From assembly GCF_020360975.1 (NCBI RefSeq), contig NW_025408668.1, positions 3,162,001 to 3,226,000 on the forward strand: a stretch of DNA of 64,000 bases, written 5' to 3'. Below are positions 33,776-44,921 of this stretch, piece by piece (the first letter of the stretch is position 1; each line of letters opens with the position of its first letter). The notes beneath the pieces were generated by a model. That model saw only the letters and a list, made by a program, of their open reading frames with translations. It had not been told where the DNA came from and searched no databases. The stretch is from Hirsutella rhossiliensis (taxonomy: Eukaryota; Ascomycota; Sordariomycetes; Hypocreales; Ophiocordycipitaceae). A program made the position numbers and the translations under genes.

Positions 33776-34216
33776 GGTCGCTGGTGATGCTTGGGGGTTG
33801 GCCGAGGCGCAACTTGTTGGGGCGGGCCAGACGCTCATGTCAGCCTTTACAGCGGACCCATAGGACCCCTGTCGCAGAGGCTCTCGGTGAGCTGCCGGTC
33901 AAGATGCGCTAGCTCTGCAGTGCAGATCCACCAAAACATCCCAGGACCCTCCAAGCGGCTAACGTTTTTTATATTTTTTCCTCTTCACGCCCCAACTCCA
34001 TCTCTCATCTTGGACCAGCAGCGCTTTTTGACGGCCTTGCTATCGTTATACATATATTCACTGATACGGCCTCTTGTTCCACTCACTTTACCATCTTACC
34101 TTATCAATACGCTGTACAAACTTCTTAAGCATCCGATCCAACGGCCATCCACGACGCAACTTAAGCGCAAAGCTGCTCGCGAAACGCATTCTTCGACGCC
34201 CTCGAGACTGGGCGCC
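33776..34216. promoter_or_regulatory. Shared promoter region of ALG9 and NAF1
   Basis: The start codons of the two divergent genes are 441 bp apart. The stretch contains a T-rich tract (ttttttatattttttcc at about 33965) and pyrimidine-rich leader sequence before NAF1, but no clear TATA box. Both are housekeeping genes, so one open promoter serving both directions is likely; this is inferred from spacing. Confidence 0.5.
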
Positions 34217-35947
34217 ATGCCGGGGTTCCAGATCCCGGGCCTCGGGCAGGCCAAGCCCAACGAGACTCTGCCGCCTCTGCCGGCGGACATGCTCGCTGAC
34301 GCCGCTCCAGTCGACCAGACGCAGGAACCGCATCACCAGGCAGAGGCCCCGGCACCGACCGAAACAAAGAAAGAGCAGAATCAGCCAGACGCCGAAAATG
34401 GTATTGCGCAGGATCAAGCACAGCCGGACGGAGACCCCATGGCCATTGATCGGCCAGAGAATCCTCCTTCTCTGACCTGTGCCTTGGAGGCTGCCATCGG
34501 AGGGCTCGAAGACACGAACATGACGCAAGCAGAAGCTCGGGCGGAACCGCAACCTGACGATCGCGAGCTGCAACCCGATCAAGGTGAAAATCCGGAGTGG
34601 GAGATCGACTCCTCCCCGTACGAGTCGTCGTCAGAATCCAGCAGCTCCGACTCGTCGGACGAGGACTCGGACAACGAGCAGTATGAGCTCCTCGGAGTCG
34701 AAGAGACGGCCCGGCTTTTGATGGAGATGGACGGCGGGCTCGACGACGAAGGCGAAAAGGGAGACAAGGCAACGTCCGCCGCCCAGCTGCGAACCAAGAA
34801 CGAGCTCCCGGAGGAACCCATCCCCAAGCCTGACATCACCGTCACGCCCGAGATGAAAGTCGAAGAGCTCGGCTCGGTGGAGCACATTGTCGAAGGCACT
34901 ATTCTTGTCAAGGCCATCACCCCTGGCGAATACCAGGTGCTTGACACGGGCTCCGTGCTCTGCACCGAGGACCGGGTCGTCATCGGCGTCGTGGCCGAGA
35001 CGATTGGCAAAGTCCTGCAACCAATGTACACGGTGCGCTTCAGCTCACAAGACGAGATCAACGAGTTTGGCGTGCAGGTCGGGACTAAGATATTTTATCC
35101 GGTGGACCACGCGTCGTACGTCTTCACGGAGCCACTCAAGAGCCTCAAGGGGTCCGACGCCAGTAACATCCACGACGAGGAGGTAGGCGCCGACGAGATG
35201 GAGTTTTCCGACGACGAGAAGGAGGCCGACTACAAGCGCGCTCTCAAGAACAAAAAAAACAAGAGCAAGGGCCCTGGCGAAGGCGGGAGGGGCGGCAGGG
35301 GCGGCAGGGGCCCGCATCCCCTGCGCCAGGAGATGGCGCCCGACGGCGAACTCAACTACGACGACGGGCCGTACAAGCCACTGGCCAGACCCCCCGGCTT
35401 CGGCAGCGGTGCTGCACCCGGCGAGCCCGTCGAGCTGCCCCCGCGCCCCCAGTTCCAGCGCGGTGGTGGCCGGCGCGGCGACCGCAGAGGCAGGGGAGGC
35501 AGGGGAAGAGATTCGGGTCGGGGAGGCGGTCGCGGCGGCTACGACCAGCCCAGAGACGGCCACTCTCTTCCCCCCCGAGGCTATCAACAGCAACCCCCCA
35601 ACCAGCAACCCAGCAACGCGTGGCCTTCAAACATCCCCGCCGGCCCGACGCAAGGCTCCGCGCCGTCCATGCCCGTCTTTGGCTTCCAGCTCCCTCCCGG
35701 CTGGCCTCAGCAACCGCATCATCAAGCCCACGGCGCGCCAGTGACAGCGCCACCGCCGCCGCCACCGCCACCGCCACCGCCAGGCTGGCCCTCGCAAGAT
35801 CCCGCGCAGGGGCACCAGGGCGTCAACGGCACCTTTGTCAACCCTGCCTTTGTAGCGGCACTCATGAGCCAGATGCAGGGGCAAAACGGTCAGCAGCCGT
35901 GGGGTGGTCAGCAGCAGCAGCCACCGCCGCCCGGGGGCTGGTCATAG
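34217..35947 (+). CDS. NAF1: H/ACA snoRNP assembly factor NAF1
   Basis: Intronless from the ATG at 34217; 576 residues. The open frame extends to 33791, but the part before 34217 is leader sequence with no conservation cues. Layout: an acidic, Gln/Pro-rich N-terminus, a Ser/Asp tract (ESSSESSSSDSSDEDSD), then the GAR1-like beta-barrel at about residues 213-320 (VEGTILVKAITPGEYQVLDTG, VIGVVAETIGKVLQPMYTVRF, GTKIFYPVDHASYVF). An EFSDDEKEADYKRALK segment, RGG boxes (GGRGGRGGRG, RGGRGRDSGRGGGRGG) and a Pro/Gln-rich tail follow. NAF1 binds the dyskerin homologue and nascent H/ACA RNAs in the nucleus before GAR1 replaces it. The order GAR1 domain then RGG plus a long acidic N-terminus separates NAF1 from GAR1 itself. 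Confidence 0.93.
   Translation: MPGFQIPGLGQAKPNETLPPLPADMLADAAPVDQTQEPHHQAEAPAPTETKKEQNQPDAENGIAQDQAQPDGDPMAIDRPENPPSLTCALEAAIGGLEDTNMTQAEARAEPQPDDRELQPDQGENPEWEIDSSPYESSSESSSSDSSDEDSDNEQYELLGVEETARLLMEMDGGLDDEGEKGDKATSAAQLRTKNELPEEPIPKPDITVTPEMKVEELGSVEHIVEGTILVKAITPGEYQVLDTGSVLCTEDRVVIGVVAETIGKVLQPMYTVRFSSQDEINEFGVQVGTKIFYPVDHASYVFTEPLKSLKGSDASNIHDEEVGADEMEFSDDEKEADYKRALKNKKNKSKGPGEGGRGGRGGRGPHPLRQEMAPDGELNYDDGPYKPLARPPGFGSGAAPGEPVELPPRPQFQRGGGRRGDRRGRGGRGRDSGRGGGRGGYDQPRDGHSLPPRGYQQQPPNQQPSNAWPSNIPAGPTQGSAPSMPVFGFQLPPGWPQQPHHQAHGAPVTAPPPPPPPPPPPGWPSQDPAQGHQGVNGTFVNPAFVAALMSQMQGQNGQQPWGGQQQQPPPPGGWS
35748..35782 (+). repeat. CCG/CCA triplet microsatellite in NAF1 coding for poly-Pro
   Basis: A run of CCG and CCA codons encodes about 11 prolines (APPPPPPPPPPPGW) near the NAF1 C-terminus. 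The triplet unit keeps the frame under length change. Confidence 0.7.
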
Positions 35948-36378
35948 GCCATCGAGCGAGTGCGTGTTCGGTTCTGTATCATGGTTGATGATGCATTGTC
36001 CAAGATCTTCTGGCTGTGGTTTGAATAATGTTGACTCGGAACATCAATTGTTGGAGGTAGGTTCGGCAAGACCGGCGGGAAATCTTGGAGTCACTGGCTT
36101 CACGTAGGTAAGTGTGGCATCCGCTTTCAGCATGGGACAAAGAGGAAATGATACCCGTTGCTGCGTTTCCAGCAGGATAAGGAAAGGTCCATTCACCCAT
36201 CCCAGACACGGGAAACATGGTGCTACTTCTAAAGCAACGTCTTTTGTCTGATTTCAATCACCGTCGGGCAGAGCTCGCCGGCACGGCTAACGATACTGAA
36301 AGCATGCTTGCAAGACTAATAAAAACACTGTCTGGTATCCTCTCTGCTTCATCTGTTCCACGCAGGCACGGAGCTGCT
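35948..36378. other. Convergent intergenic gap, NAF1 and M28 peptidase 3' ends
   Basis: About 430 bp between stop codons of convergent genes. No gene seen. Confidence 0.5.
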
Positions 36379-37688
36379 CTACAGCTCACCCGGCTCGTCC
36401 TTGGTCTCGTCATCAAACTTGTGGAAGCCCAGCTCATAGACCAGGCCGAGGGTCATGCGGGCGTGCTGGAGCATGTGGTCAAAGGACAAGTGCTCGATGA
36501 CGTCCTTGTGCGAGTGGATGTAAGGGTTCGAGTTCTCAAAGGCCGACTCGATGACAAACGCCGAAGGGTATCCGGCCTTGGAGGCCGAGGCATGGTCGGA
36601 GCATGCGTAGCCGCACTTTGTCATGACCCACGGGATATCGCAGTACTAGGAGAAAGTCAGCGGAGGTTCAAGGGGCGGGCTGAGGGTGGGTCGACCAACC
36701 TCATCAATGACGGTCTTAATGAAATTTGTTAGGTCGGGATCGACGAAGTCGTCAATAACGCCGACGCTCTCCTTTTTGCCGGCGTCCAGCGTGCCCTTGA
36801 CGTATCCTGTCATGTCTTGCTGCAGCATGGCCTTGACATCGCGGCCTTTTTTCGCGTACGACTGAAAGATGGCCTGGCTGCCGAGCAGGCCGGCCTCCTC
36901 GGCGCTGTACCAGTGAAACTCGATGGTGTTCTGAGCCTTGCCCTCGGTGACACGACTAGACCAGAGTAGAGCGCGAAAGACCTCCATGATGGTCACGGTG
37001 CCACTGCCGTCGTCGTCGGCCCCCGGCGCAGGCATTAAGGAGGGCATCAACATGTTGACCGAGTCGAGGTGAGCGCCAATGACAATGGTGCTGTTAGTCC
37101 GGCCCGGGATGGTGGCGATGACCGAGTGCTGCTTCCACGAGTGGGGAAAGCTCTCGACGGAGACGGTGGCGTTTGCGCCGGCCTGGTGGACCATTTCGCT
37201 GAGGTTGGACAAAATCCAGTCAGAGGCCTGCAGGCCGGTCTCGGTCTTGTAGTAGCGCGTACGGTAGCTGGAGAGGTGTTGGAGACGCGCCTTCATATGC
37301 GACTTGTCGAGGCGCTTGGCCAGCTTGGTCACCTCAGGTTTGTGGACGCATTTCTTGGGGTAAGAGACGCGGGCCTGGCTGTGGAGGCGCCTGGAGCCGA
37401 GATGGCGCGAGTTGGTAATGTCCATGAAGTTTTGGCCAATCTGTCCGACCAAATCAGCATGCAGTCGTCAGGGTGGACAGACAAGGGGCAAGGCAGCAAA
37501 CGAACACGTCTCAGCTCCCATTTCTCCTCTTCAGTCACCCACTTGGTCTCTCCCGGCGCCGTCTCTATCAAGAAGGTCGCGGCGGCCGGCTCGAGGACGG
37601 CATTGCCGTCAGCCTCGAAGGGTTCGATGAAGCGGGCCGACACGGCGGCATGCACGCAGGCCGCGAGAATAGCCTGGGAGAACCTCAT
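36379..37688 (-). CDS. Secreted M28 zinc aminopeptidase (leucine aminopeptidase 1-like)
   Basis: Three exons: 37688-37506, 37440-36700 and 36645-36379; 396 residues. The 54-bp second intron is standard; the first (37441-37505) has a weak GTTCGT donor but is needed to join ELRR to [10 protein letters not shown]. The start [18 protein letters not shown] is a signal peptide, followed by a propeptide of about 70 residues. All five zinc ligands of the M28 fold are present in order: His185 in IVIGAHLDS, Asp about 204 in GADDDGSGT, Glu about 243 in [11 protein letters not shown], Asp270 in LQQDMTGY, and the final His in [13 protein letters not shown]. The enzyme should remove N-terminal residues, typically leucine, from peptides outside the cell. 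The length matches fungal LAP1 (about 390 residues). Confidence 0.92.
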
Positions 37689-38850
37689 TGTCGCCCAAGA
37701 TGGGTGGGAAATAACAATACGTCGTGGGGGGTCGTTGATGCTCGTATCGTCGATGGGATGGAGGTCCGCAGGCTGCGCAAGTATAAGCAAATGTCGTTGA
37801 AGAGGGAGCGAGGAGGACAAGGGGATCCACAGGGGACGGACGTGGCTGTTATCTGTATTGTGTGACGATTCACTTATCAACGACCCACAGGTCGAAGCGA
37901 GCACCCTGTGACAACAATAAGGCAAAATGAATCAGGAATAGTTTGTTGTTGGAAAGGGATGGAGACCGAAACCAGTGCGGCGACATCGGGGGAAGCTACA
38001 TGCCCGATTAGGCAAAGTGGATGAGGTAATCAGCTTTCGGGAACTTGAGGCTGCAGGCAGCAGGTTGCGGGGAGCATTCAGCGGAAGCTTTGCCTTTGGG
38101 GGAAAGGCCAGGCCTGACATTCCAGCACCGTTAACAGTCGCCTGCCATTTCTTCCGGGCGCTGCTGCTCCGAAGCATATGTTTCTCGTCTAATCGGACAA
38201 GAGTATTCTCGAATTCCTAGGCACTGGCGTCTCCCAGCGCAAGTCCAGCCCGGCACGTCGCCGACTCCTCGGCTCCCCTCGTGACACAGAGTCCCGTCCC
38301 TTGGGTTCCTTGCAGCAGTGGCGCATGCAACACTTGTGCCACCTGAGACCTCCGATGCCAGCTTGCCAGCACACGGAGCCGCTGCGGAGCGGCGCGGGGC
38401 GCCAGGGTGAGACACTGTCGGTCCTTGTGACGGTGCATGTGATGCGTGGAAAAGCACCAGCTGCACCTTCAATGACGGGGACTCTATTTCCATGCCCCCA
38501 TCTATACCTAGCATGAAACGTGATGTTGAGAGGCAGCGAATGCCTCTTCTTCAGCACTCGGACGTCAAGTCATCGTCCATGTCAACCAGCTCACTGGCGG
38601 TTGGTTTAATTGCCTATACTGTAGTAATATAGTTAATACCGTGAGGTACAAACCTGGATGCCAACAGGTGCCGGGTAGCTCTGATGCGTTGCGGGGCGGC
38701 GGTGATCGGGTCGGCTGCTCCCGCGCCTCCGGACAATATCCGGCCCCTGCCGAATCCAGATACCTTCTTTTGTACTCGTCGACTTCATCTTCCATCTGCC
38801 ACCAGCCACCATCAGCCCATCCGACAACGTCTCTGGAGCAGCATCCCGTC
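37689..38850. other. Intergenic gap, M28 promoter and 3' region of the membrane-protein gene
   Basis: About 1.2 kb. Overlapping frames on both strands around 38131-38557 are GC-rich shadows with no domain. No TATA box is obvious for the M28 gene. Confidence 0.5.
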
Positions 38851-41074
38851 TCACCGATTCGGCACAAACAGGGACGTGACACGACATCCGCTCAGCCGGA
38901 GCCCCAGACAGAGCAGCGTGTAGCCAACGTACAAGGCCGCGATGAGGCATGGTCCGATGGCCACGTTTCCCTTGCTGCGTCCTTCTCCCTGGATCAGGAT
39001 AGCAACGGTGGCTTTGTACATGCCGAGAATCATGAGCCCGTGAACGGAGAAGCTCATCACAAAGAACTGAGTCTTCCGGGAGCAGCGACTCGTACCGGAA
39101 TGAAGCCAGCCGTCCAGCAGCATCCCCATCATCATCGTGAAGACGCAGCCCGATGACAGGCCAAACAGGATGAACCACAGCATCCCAGATGGCCAGAGCC
39201 AGAACTCGTATAGCCGATCCCCCGAAATCTGCCCGCTCATGATATTCGTGTAGCCGGCTTGGAGCATGAGGCAGGTGAGGCCCATGATGACGATGCATGC
39301 CGTCGTCATGCTGACTCCCAGCCATGGCGCCTTCGCGTAGTAGCCTTGACTGCTGATCAACCTTGCCATCTCGTCTTCCTTGTTCTCGGCCTCGTCTTGC
39401 CGGCGCGACTCTTCCTGAGATGCAGAGAGTGATCCGTCTCCGCTGCATTCGCAATCGCGAGTCTCACCAACGGCCAAGCCAGGGGCCTGATGCTCGAGTC
39501 GGGGCAGCTCCGACTCGACGCCGCGCCATTTCGAATTCGACATGACTATGGTCAGCATGTTGAACAACGGAGCCGCCAAGAGCAGTATCGCCAGAATCTG
39601 CCCATATGTCCACCGGTTCTCTTGAACTTGGATTTGCATCGGCGGGCTCTCGCGCGCTCTGGACAGCTTCAAGACTCCCCACAGCATGGTAACAAGCAGC
39701 CAGTAAATCTAATGGGCGTCAACTTGTCAATCTCGCAGCCGCGACCACACGGATGGCCAGCAGGGGGAGAGAGATGGATAAATCCGCCAACTCACCTCCG
39801 ACAACATGGAGCCAAACAGGTCCAGCCACATGCGGAGAGTGTAAAAAGAGCCAAGGGCTGGCAAAAACACGAGGTATGCCACCATGTCTCGCAGGAAGCC
39901 GTGTGAGGCACCCTCTGGCTCCGGTCCAAGCATCTCGGGCGGCGCAATCCGCATTAGGAGCCTGGAAGCAGCTCTACTCGCCCTAGGTCGGATCATTTCG
40001 CTAAAGAGTCTGGAAAGGGGTGAAAAGGCTTTGACAACGCGCGTGAAGAGGCCAAAGATGAGGAGAATGGCGGCAAAGACTACCTGTTGTACGCCTCTCC
40101 CGAGTTCAAAATCAAAGCTGATTGGATTTGCGCCCTTTGATTCGTCATGATCGAGCTCGACCGCTTTGCTCCACATGTGCCGAGCGAGGCCCAGGTCAAA
40201 GTAGCAGATGGCCGCGGTGCCGGGGAGGATGCGGCTCACCGTCCCCCTCCAGGCGAAGAACTGAGTTGGTGCCATGGCCACGAGGAGCAGCAGCAAGACA
40301 ACAACCACGAGCACCAAGCGGATATTTCTCTTCCGAGGGAAGGCGTGTAGGTAGCTTCGAATGACGGTAAGTCCCGCCAGGTGCGATACCGTCGAGAACC
40401 ACGCCAGATAGACAACGATCTGCCAGTGGTAGGCGGCCAGGTTGTCGTATAGAGACAAGAACCCGCTGATGAGAATTCCAGCGCCGGTGAAGATTTGCAA
40501 ATCGCACATGGTGATGATTGTCTTGAAGGGGACAGGTAGTCACATCAGCCGGAGCAGCCCTTGATCTTCTCCCGCCGCCCTCGCACGTCAAGCCTGAGCA
40601 CCTGGATACATGCGACATACCTCGTTGAACGCTTGGCCGAGATTGACAGATAGCCCATTGAGGAAGCGAGGAGCGGGAAGGCGGCGGCCAAGCTCTCTGC
40701 TCAGCCAGCGGACCGACCCGAGGAACCTCTGGTCCGCGACGTTGGGGTGCCAGGAGTCTCGCCGCATTTTGCAAGAAGAGCAGGATGCCGCTACATCCAC
40801 GCCAGAACCAGAGGCCATCGGGGTCGCCCTGGCCAGAAACGGATGCTGGGTGGGATCGTACACGACGAAGTAGTTGGCGGCCAGCAGCAGGAAGGTCATA
40901 AAGGCGGTGCCGACAAAACTAACAATCACCTTGACGCCATGACCGTGAGCATGCGAAGATATCACGCGGGATCTCTGCTGGTTGACCTACCCCGGTGCCC
41001 GATATATCCGGGTATGACTCGAGACGAACGTTGGAAAAGTCCAGACATGTCTCGTGCAATCTGGTGGCCCGCAT
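38851..41074 (-). CDS. Polytopic integral membrane protein, ascomycete orphan family
   Basis: Four exons: 41074-40991, 40929-40621, 40521-39796 and 39708-38851, joined in frame to 658 residues; introns are 61, 99 and 87 bp with GT-AG borders. The N-terminal block YPDISGTG-VIVSFVGTAFMTFLLLAANYF and the middle block MCDLQIFTGAGILISGF...AAYHWQIVVYLAWFSTVSHLAGLTV match a pattern I associate with an unnamed ascomycete membrane family. At least nine hydrophobic helices are visible, with a charged cytosolic loop at about residues 420-480. No catalytic motif, transporter signature or CFEM domain is seen, so it is not a PTH11-type receptor. Members of this family are often found beside secondary-metabolite or secreted-protein genes, but function is unknown. 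The 5' exon was chosen because it restores the conserved PDI.G.G start. Confidence 0.78.
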
Positions 41075-42866
41075 GGCGAGGCGTGCAAAGTCTGGAGAGG
41101 TGGCATCCAGTCGGCAAACACACCTGTTGTCGGCCTGGCTTCTTGACTAGCGCAGCCAGAAGTCGGGCAGCGGTTTATGCGTCGGCCATGATTTGAGATT
41201 CATTGGGGTCTTTCGCCTGGATTATATAGCTAGATGCTCATTTGACGCCCCGGAGAGAACGTATGTATCAGCATGACGCCTCGCGGGTCGGGAGCGCGCA
41301 GGATGCCGTCTAAGCCGCTCCTCAGCGCGCCCGTAAGCCTTGCCCCGGACTTTGGGGGCCGAGCCAAGTCGAAACGAGGGTCTGGGAGAGAGGCCCAAGG
41401 CCACAGCGAAGCGTCCCCGGCCTCTCGTTTCTTTTTTTACCCGCCTTGAGCCCTCTGTTTCACTTTTTGGCCTGAAAGGATCGCCTCCGCTTCCGCTTCC
41501 TGACGCCGCGATCCCCGTCTGCACCAGCTGCCAGCACACACTCGTGGCCAGGAGTCAGACACGACGTGACAATGTGCAGTAAAGCATGGACGAAGCAAGA
41601 GAAACAAAAGCTCCCCTGGTGGCCGATAACAGGATGCTACCGCAGCAGGAAAAATGATTAACATAGAAGAGAAACGGGGTCTATCTCTTGTCGCGTAACG
41701 GTTGAATCGACAACCGATAAAAAAAGAAACGAGGTCGTGAGTGCAATAAGGTTGCCGCTGCACGTCGGTGGCTACGCAGACAGACCCATCCTGACTTAAC
41801 ACGCACGGCGTGTGACGCCGCCCACGGGCGCCGACCCCATCAGTGATGTGGACAAAAGGTCCCTTCGTTTGCTGCTTTTCTTGTATTCACAGCAGTGCTG
41901 GTAGAGTATGCACTCACGACCTGTCCAGCGAGGAAGAGTGCGGAGAAAGAACAACTCGAGGGCATGGGTTGTGGCGCCGTGCTACCACTTCGTGGCCCTG
42001 TTCGCCCTTTGTTCCTCACCCCCCCAGCGTCTCGCGCGGCAAAAGCTAGTCACCAAACGAGGCTCCCTTTTTAACTTTTCTATTTTCTCTGCCTGTGATT
42101 CGCGAGGGCGCCCGTGGGCAATAGGACGGGCACACAGACAGGGCATGGGAGTGGTGGCTCTGTTCAGTCTGCCTGTTCGTCTGGGGGGACTCTATTCCCA
42201 TCCAGAGACAAGACTCGCGTCGACACGGCCGCCCGCCTCCCCTTTGTCTGCCGTAAACTCGCCTTTGGTCTCCCAGGTTTCCCTCCCACGTCGAACAATC
42301 CGCGCTTGTTCTGAGCAAAGTGCCCACTCCGTTTTGTTCTTCGCCGCCGTCTTCCCTTTGTGCAGTAGCAACAACAGCGCCGGACGGCCTTGTCGAATAA
42401 AAGCGAAGGGGCCAAGGGAAAAGGAGCCTGTTCTCAGCAAAGTAAACAGGTATGCATTTCACTTCACCACCCATAAGTAACCATACAGACCTTCAGACCG
42501 AATCCCGCCGCTCGGTATTCACAGGAAATCCTCGCGTGCAACCAAGAGGCTCGCATCACGCAACCTTGGACATCTATTCACACCATCAGGCAACCTCCCG
42601 ATCCTCAGCTTTCGAAAAGATAGGCAGGGAATCATCAGACCGCACCTCTCGAAACCATCACGCCGTTCTTCCCGAAACCTCATCTTTGCTCATCCACATG
42701 TCTTCATACCAACGATCGAGAATGGAGGGCGCGAAGACAGCCTGGGCAGCGCGACCCGAGACCAAGAGACCCTTGAGGCTCACCAGGCTTCGCTCCAAGC
42801 TGGCCGGCGCACCCCCCGTCATGCAGGGCCACCGAGGCCCTGCCGGCCGATCCCGACGACATCCCC
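41075..42866. other. Long pyrimidine-rich intergenic stretch
   Basis: About 1.8 kb. A frame from 42452 to 43078 contains KTAWAARPETKRPLRLTRLRSKL, which looks protein-like, and may be a frameshifted upstream part of the next feature. The remainder shows no coding signal I trust. Confidence 0.45.
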
Positions 42867-43274
42867 ATGATCGAAGTGCGCCACAGACTTCCCCGCTCTC
42901 ACCCCCTGAGCAAGCGCAGGATCAGGGTCATCTTGCGTACCAGTCGATCGCAATCATCGCCGCCACAAGAGAGCCACAAGCCGCCAAGAAGGTCCCTGAT
43001 TCGAATCAAGATCCGCCCGCGTGTCGATGGCTCTGGCACGACCGGTCGCGGGCAGGAGAACCCAGTGGCCAAGAATGAGCCGATGGACGAGTGTTTCGAC
43101 AACACCGGGCTGATTCACATCCCGGCGGCGGCCTCTCCGCCCCCCCTGCCCGTCATCCAAATGCGGCTCGACACAACCCAACTCTCATACGAGGCAGACG
43201 AGTCGGGTGGCGCCATTGATCCCGATTCTCTCGTGATCAAAGAGGAACCAGGGTTCGGTGCCGGGTCACCATGA
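42867..43274 (+). CDS. Hypothetical protein, possibly the C-terminal part of a larger or frameshifted gene
   Basis: A 135-residue frame with an ATG start. It has a basic, Arg-rich first half (RSLIRIKIRPRVDG) and an acidic second half (NEPMDECFDN, DSLVIKEEPGFGAGSP). Residues upstream in the same frame (ALPADPDDIPMIEVRHRL) read like real protein back to a TGA near 42776. The neighbouring phase upstream (42700-42830) also reads protein-like, so a frameshift or an unrecognised splice may join them. VIKEE resembles a sumoylation consensus, but with no context this is weak. Not recognised. Confidence 0.4.
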   Translation: MIEVRHRLPRSHPLSKRRIRVILRTSRSQSSPPQESHKPPRRSLIRIKIRPRVDGSGTTGRGQENPVAKNEPMDECFDNTGLIHIPAAASPPPLPVIQMRLDTTQLSYEADESGGAIDPDSLVIKEEPGFGAGSP

Positions 43275-43982
43275 GCTCTCGCATGACTCGGCTCGAGCGT
43301 GGACAAGCATTTCTAAGCCACGCGTCCTGCCGCCGGGAGGGGAGAACTGGACACTTATGAGGGCGTCGCGGATACAGAGTCGACTTGGCTCCGACGGCGC
43401 TCCGCTCTTCGTCGCTCACGGCGGGGAACCCGAACTGCAGTCTGCCGATCGAGGTTCATCACTGCCAGATCATCGTCCAACCGCACAACACTTTCTCAAC
43501 CACGCATTGTTTATTTTGCAGGTTAACAGGCTCAGCTCGCGGAATCGCGCGAGACTCGGATATGCATCTTGGCTGTCCACTCTATGAGCGCCACATGAGT
43601 TTTGACTATTGGTTCAGCGACAACGTTTCGAGGCAGGATTTGCGCCACGATGTACTAATGAGTGGACTGAACCGGCACTTGGGCCGCAGACTACGCCGGT
43701 ACTAGCCCGGTTGTCGCGGAGTCAGGCTCGGAGGTACTGGATTCGTTCGTTATGAGTGGCCATTTGTCGAGAGCCATGTTTCGGGCCACGAAAAGCAACG
43801 GTGGCTCGACCGCAGTGATTTTATGAGGCTCAAACGTGGGCTTGGACGAAAACGTGTTAGGAACAAGGGAGGCAACTAAAGGGAAAAGACTGTTACTTAC
43901 TATGGGTAAACTTGGTATAGCTCGGGAGATAATGTAATATCAAAGAACCAATCATGCACGCACGGCCCGGGGCTCTTGGTCT
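43275..43982. other. Intergenic gap, no supported gene
   Basis: About 700 bp between the hypothetical gene and the PSF2 stop codon. No domain or repeat recognised. Confidence 0.5.
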
Positions 43983-44921
43983 TCATAGTCCCATGTCGTC
44001 GTCACTCGGTTCATCGTCGGAGTCCTGGCCTTTACGCTCCTCTTCCTCGTCGCGACGGGCTGCCTCTGCGCTTGCGCCAATCTTGCGCACGCCCTCGACG
44101 ACGGCGGTTACGAAACCCCGGTTCTCGGCGAGTTCCATGGCGCCGACGCCTCGCAGACTCATGACGCCATCGACGTCGGTCTCGAGCTGGGTTGTGCTGG
44201 CGCGCATCTTGGCGGCTCGGACTTCCTGCAAGTCGCGCAGCAAGGAGCGGACCTCAGATGAAGAGTGGACGTCGTCGGCCGCATGGGCGAGGAGCATCTC
44301 TCCAAGCTCGAGCCAGTGATACGGCAAGGCCCCCGAGGGCGCGTCGGCCGTGCAAGAGGGCAGAAAGGGAGGGGAAAAGACGACCTTTTCATCTGACATG
44401 GAATCGAGTCGCCTGACGTTGCCTAGGCCGTCGGCACGGGTTGCAGGTGGCGGCGGCGGAGACCAGCCCTTGGGGTCGAGCGTTGTCTCGTGGTAGATGA
44501 TTTCGCGGAGAGAGTCGGGGTGGAGCCATGGCGGTGGGACAATGTTGGCCCTGCGCTGCTTCTTGAGCAGGAGGGCAAGCCAGAGAGGTAGGCTGCTTCG
44601 ATGGGGCGGGCGGAGCGTCGGTGATGCGCCCTGTTTGTGCGGCGCGGGTTAGTCAATGGTCGCAGAGGCGCATTGTGGGCTATTGGGGGAGAGGGACAAG
44701 GGGGAGGAGGAGAGGGAGAAGGAGGAGAGGGGGAAGGAGGAGAGGGAGAAGGAGGAGAGGGAGAAGGAGGAGAGGGAGGAGGAGTAGGAGACAGGAGAGA
44801 TGCTCACGGCGAGGAGGTCAATGCTCTCGAGGCGCTGCCGCGGAAGCACCGTCACGAGCTCCATCTCACAGAGGAAGGCAACCTCGGAAGGGACCAGGCC
44901 TGGCGGAAGAGGCAGCGCCAT
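43983..44921 (-). CDS. PSF2: GINS complex subunit PSF2 (DNA replication)
   Basis: Two exons, 44921-44808 and 44630-43983, with a 177-bp GTGAGC...CAG intron; 253 residues. The start [29 protein letters not shown] is a typical ascomycete PSF2 start. The splice gives [42 protein letters not shown], and [19 protein letters not shown] and [13 protein letters not shown] follow. The end is acidic and disordered ([13 protein letters not shown]). PSF2 is one of four GINS subunits; with CDC45 and MCM2-7 it forms the replicative helicase in the nucleus. The intron carries an unusual purine/pyrimidine-asymmetric minisatellite. Confidence 0.93.
44688..44790. repeat. Polypurine minisatellite inside the PSF2 intron
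   Basis: About 100 bp of almost pure purine on the plus strand, built from units such as GAGGGAGAAGGAGGA repeated with small variants. In the PSF2 transcript it is a long CU-rich tract between donor and acceptor. The repeated SLSSF peptide in one minus-strand frame is an artefact of this repeat. Confidence 0.8.
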
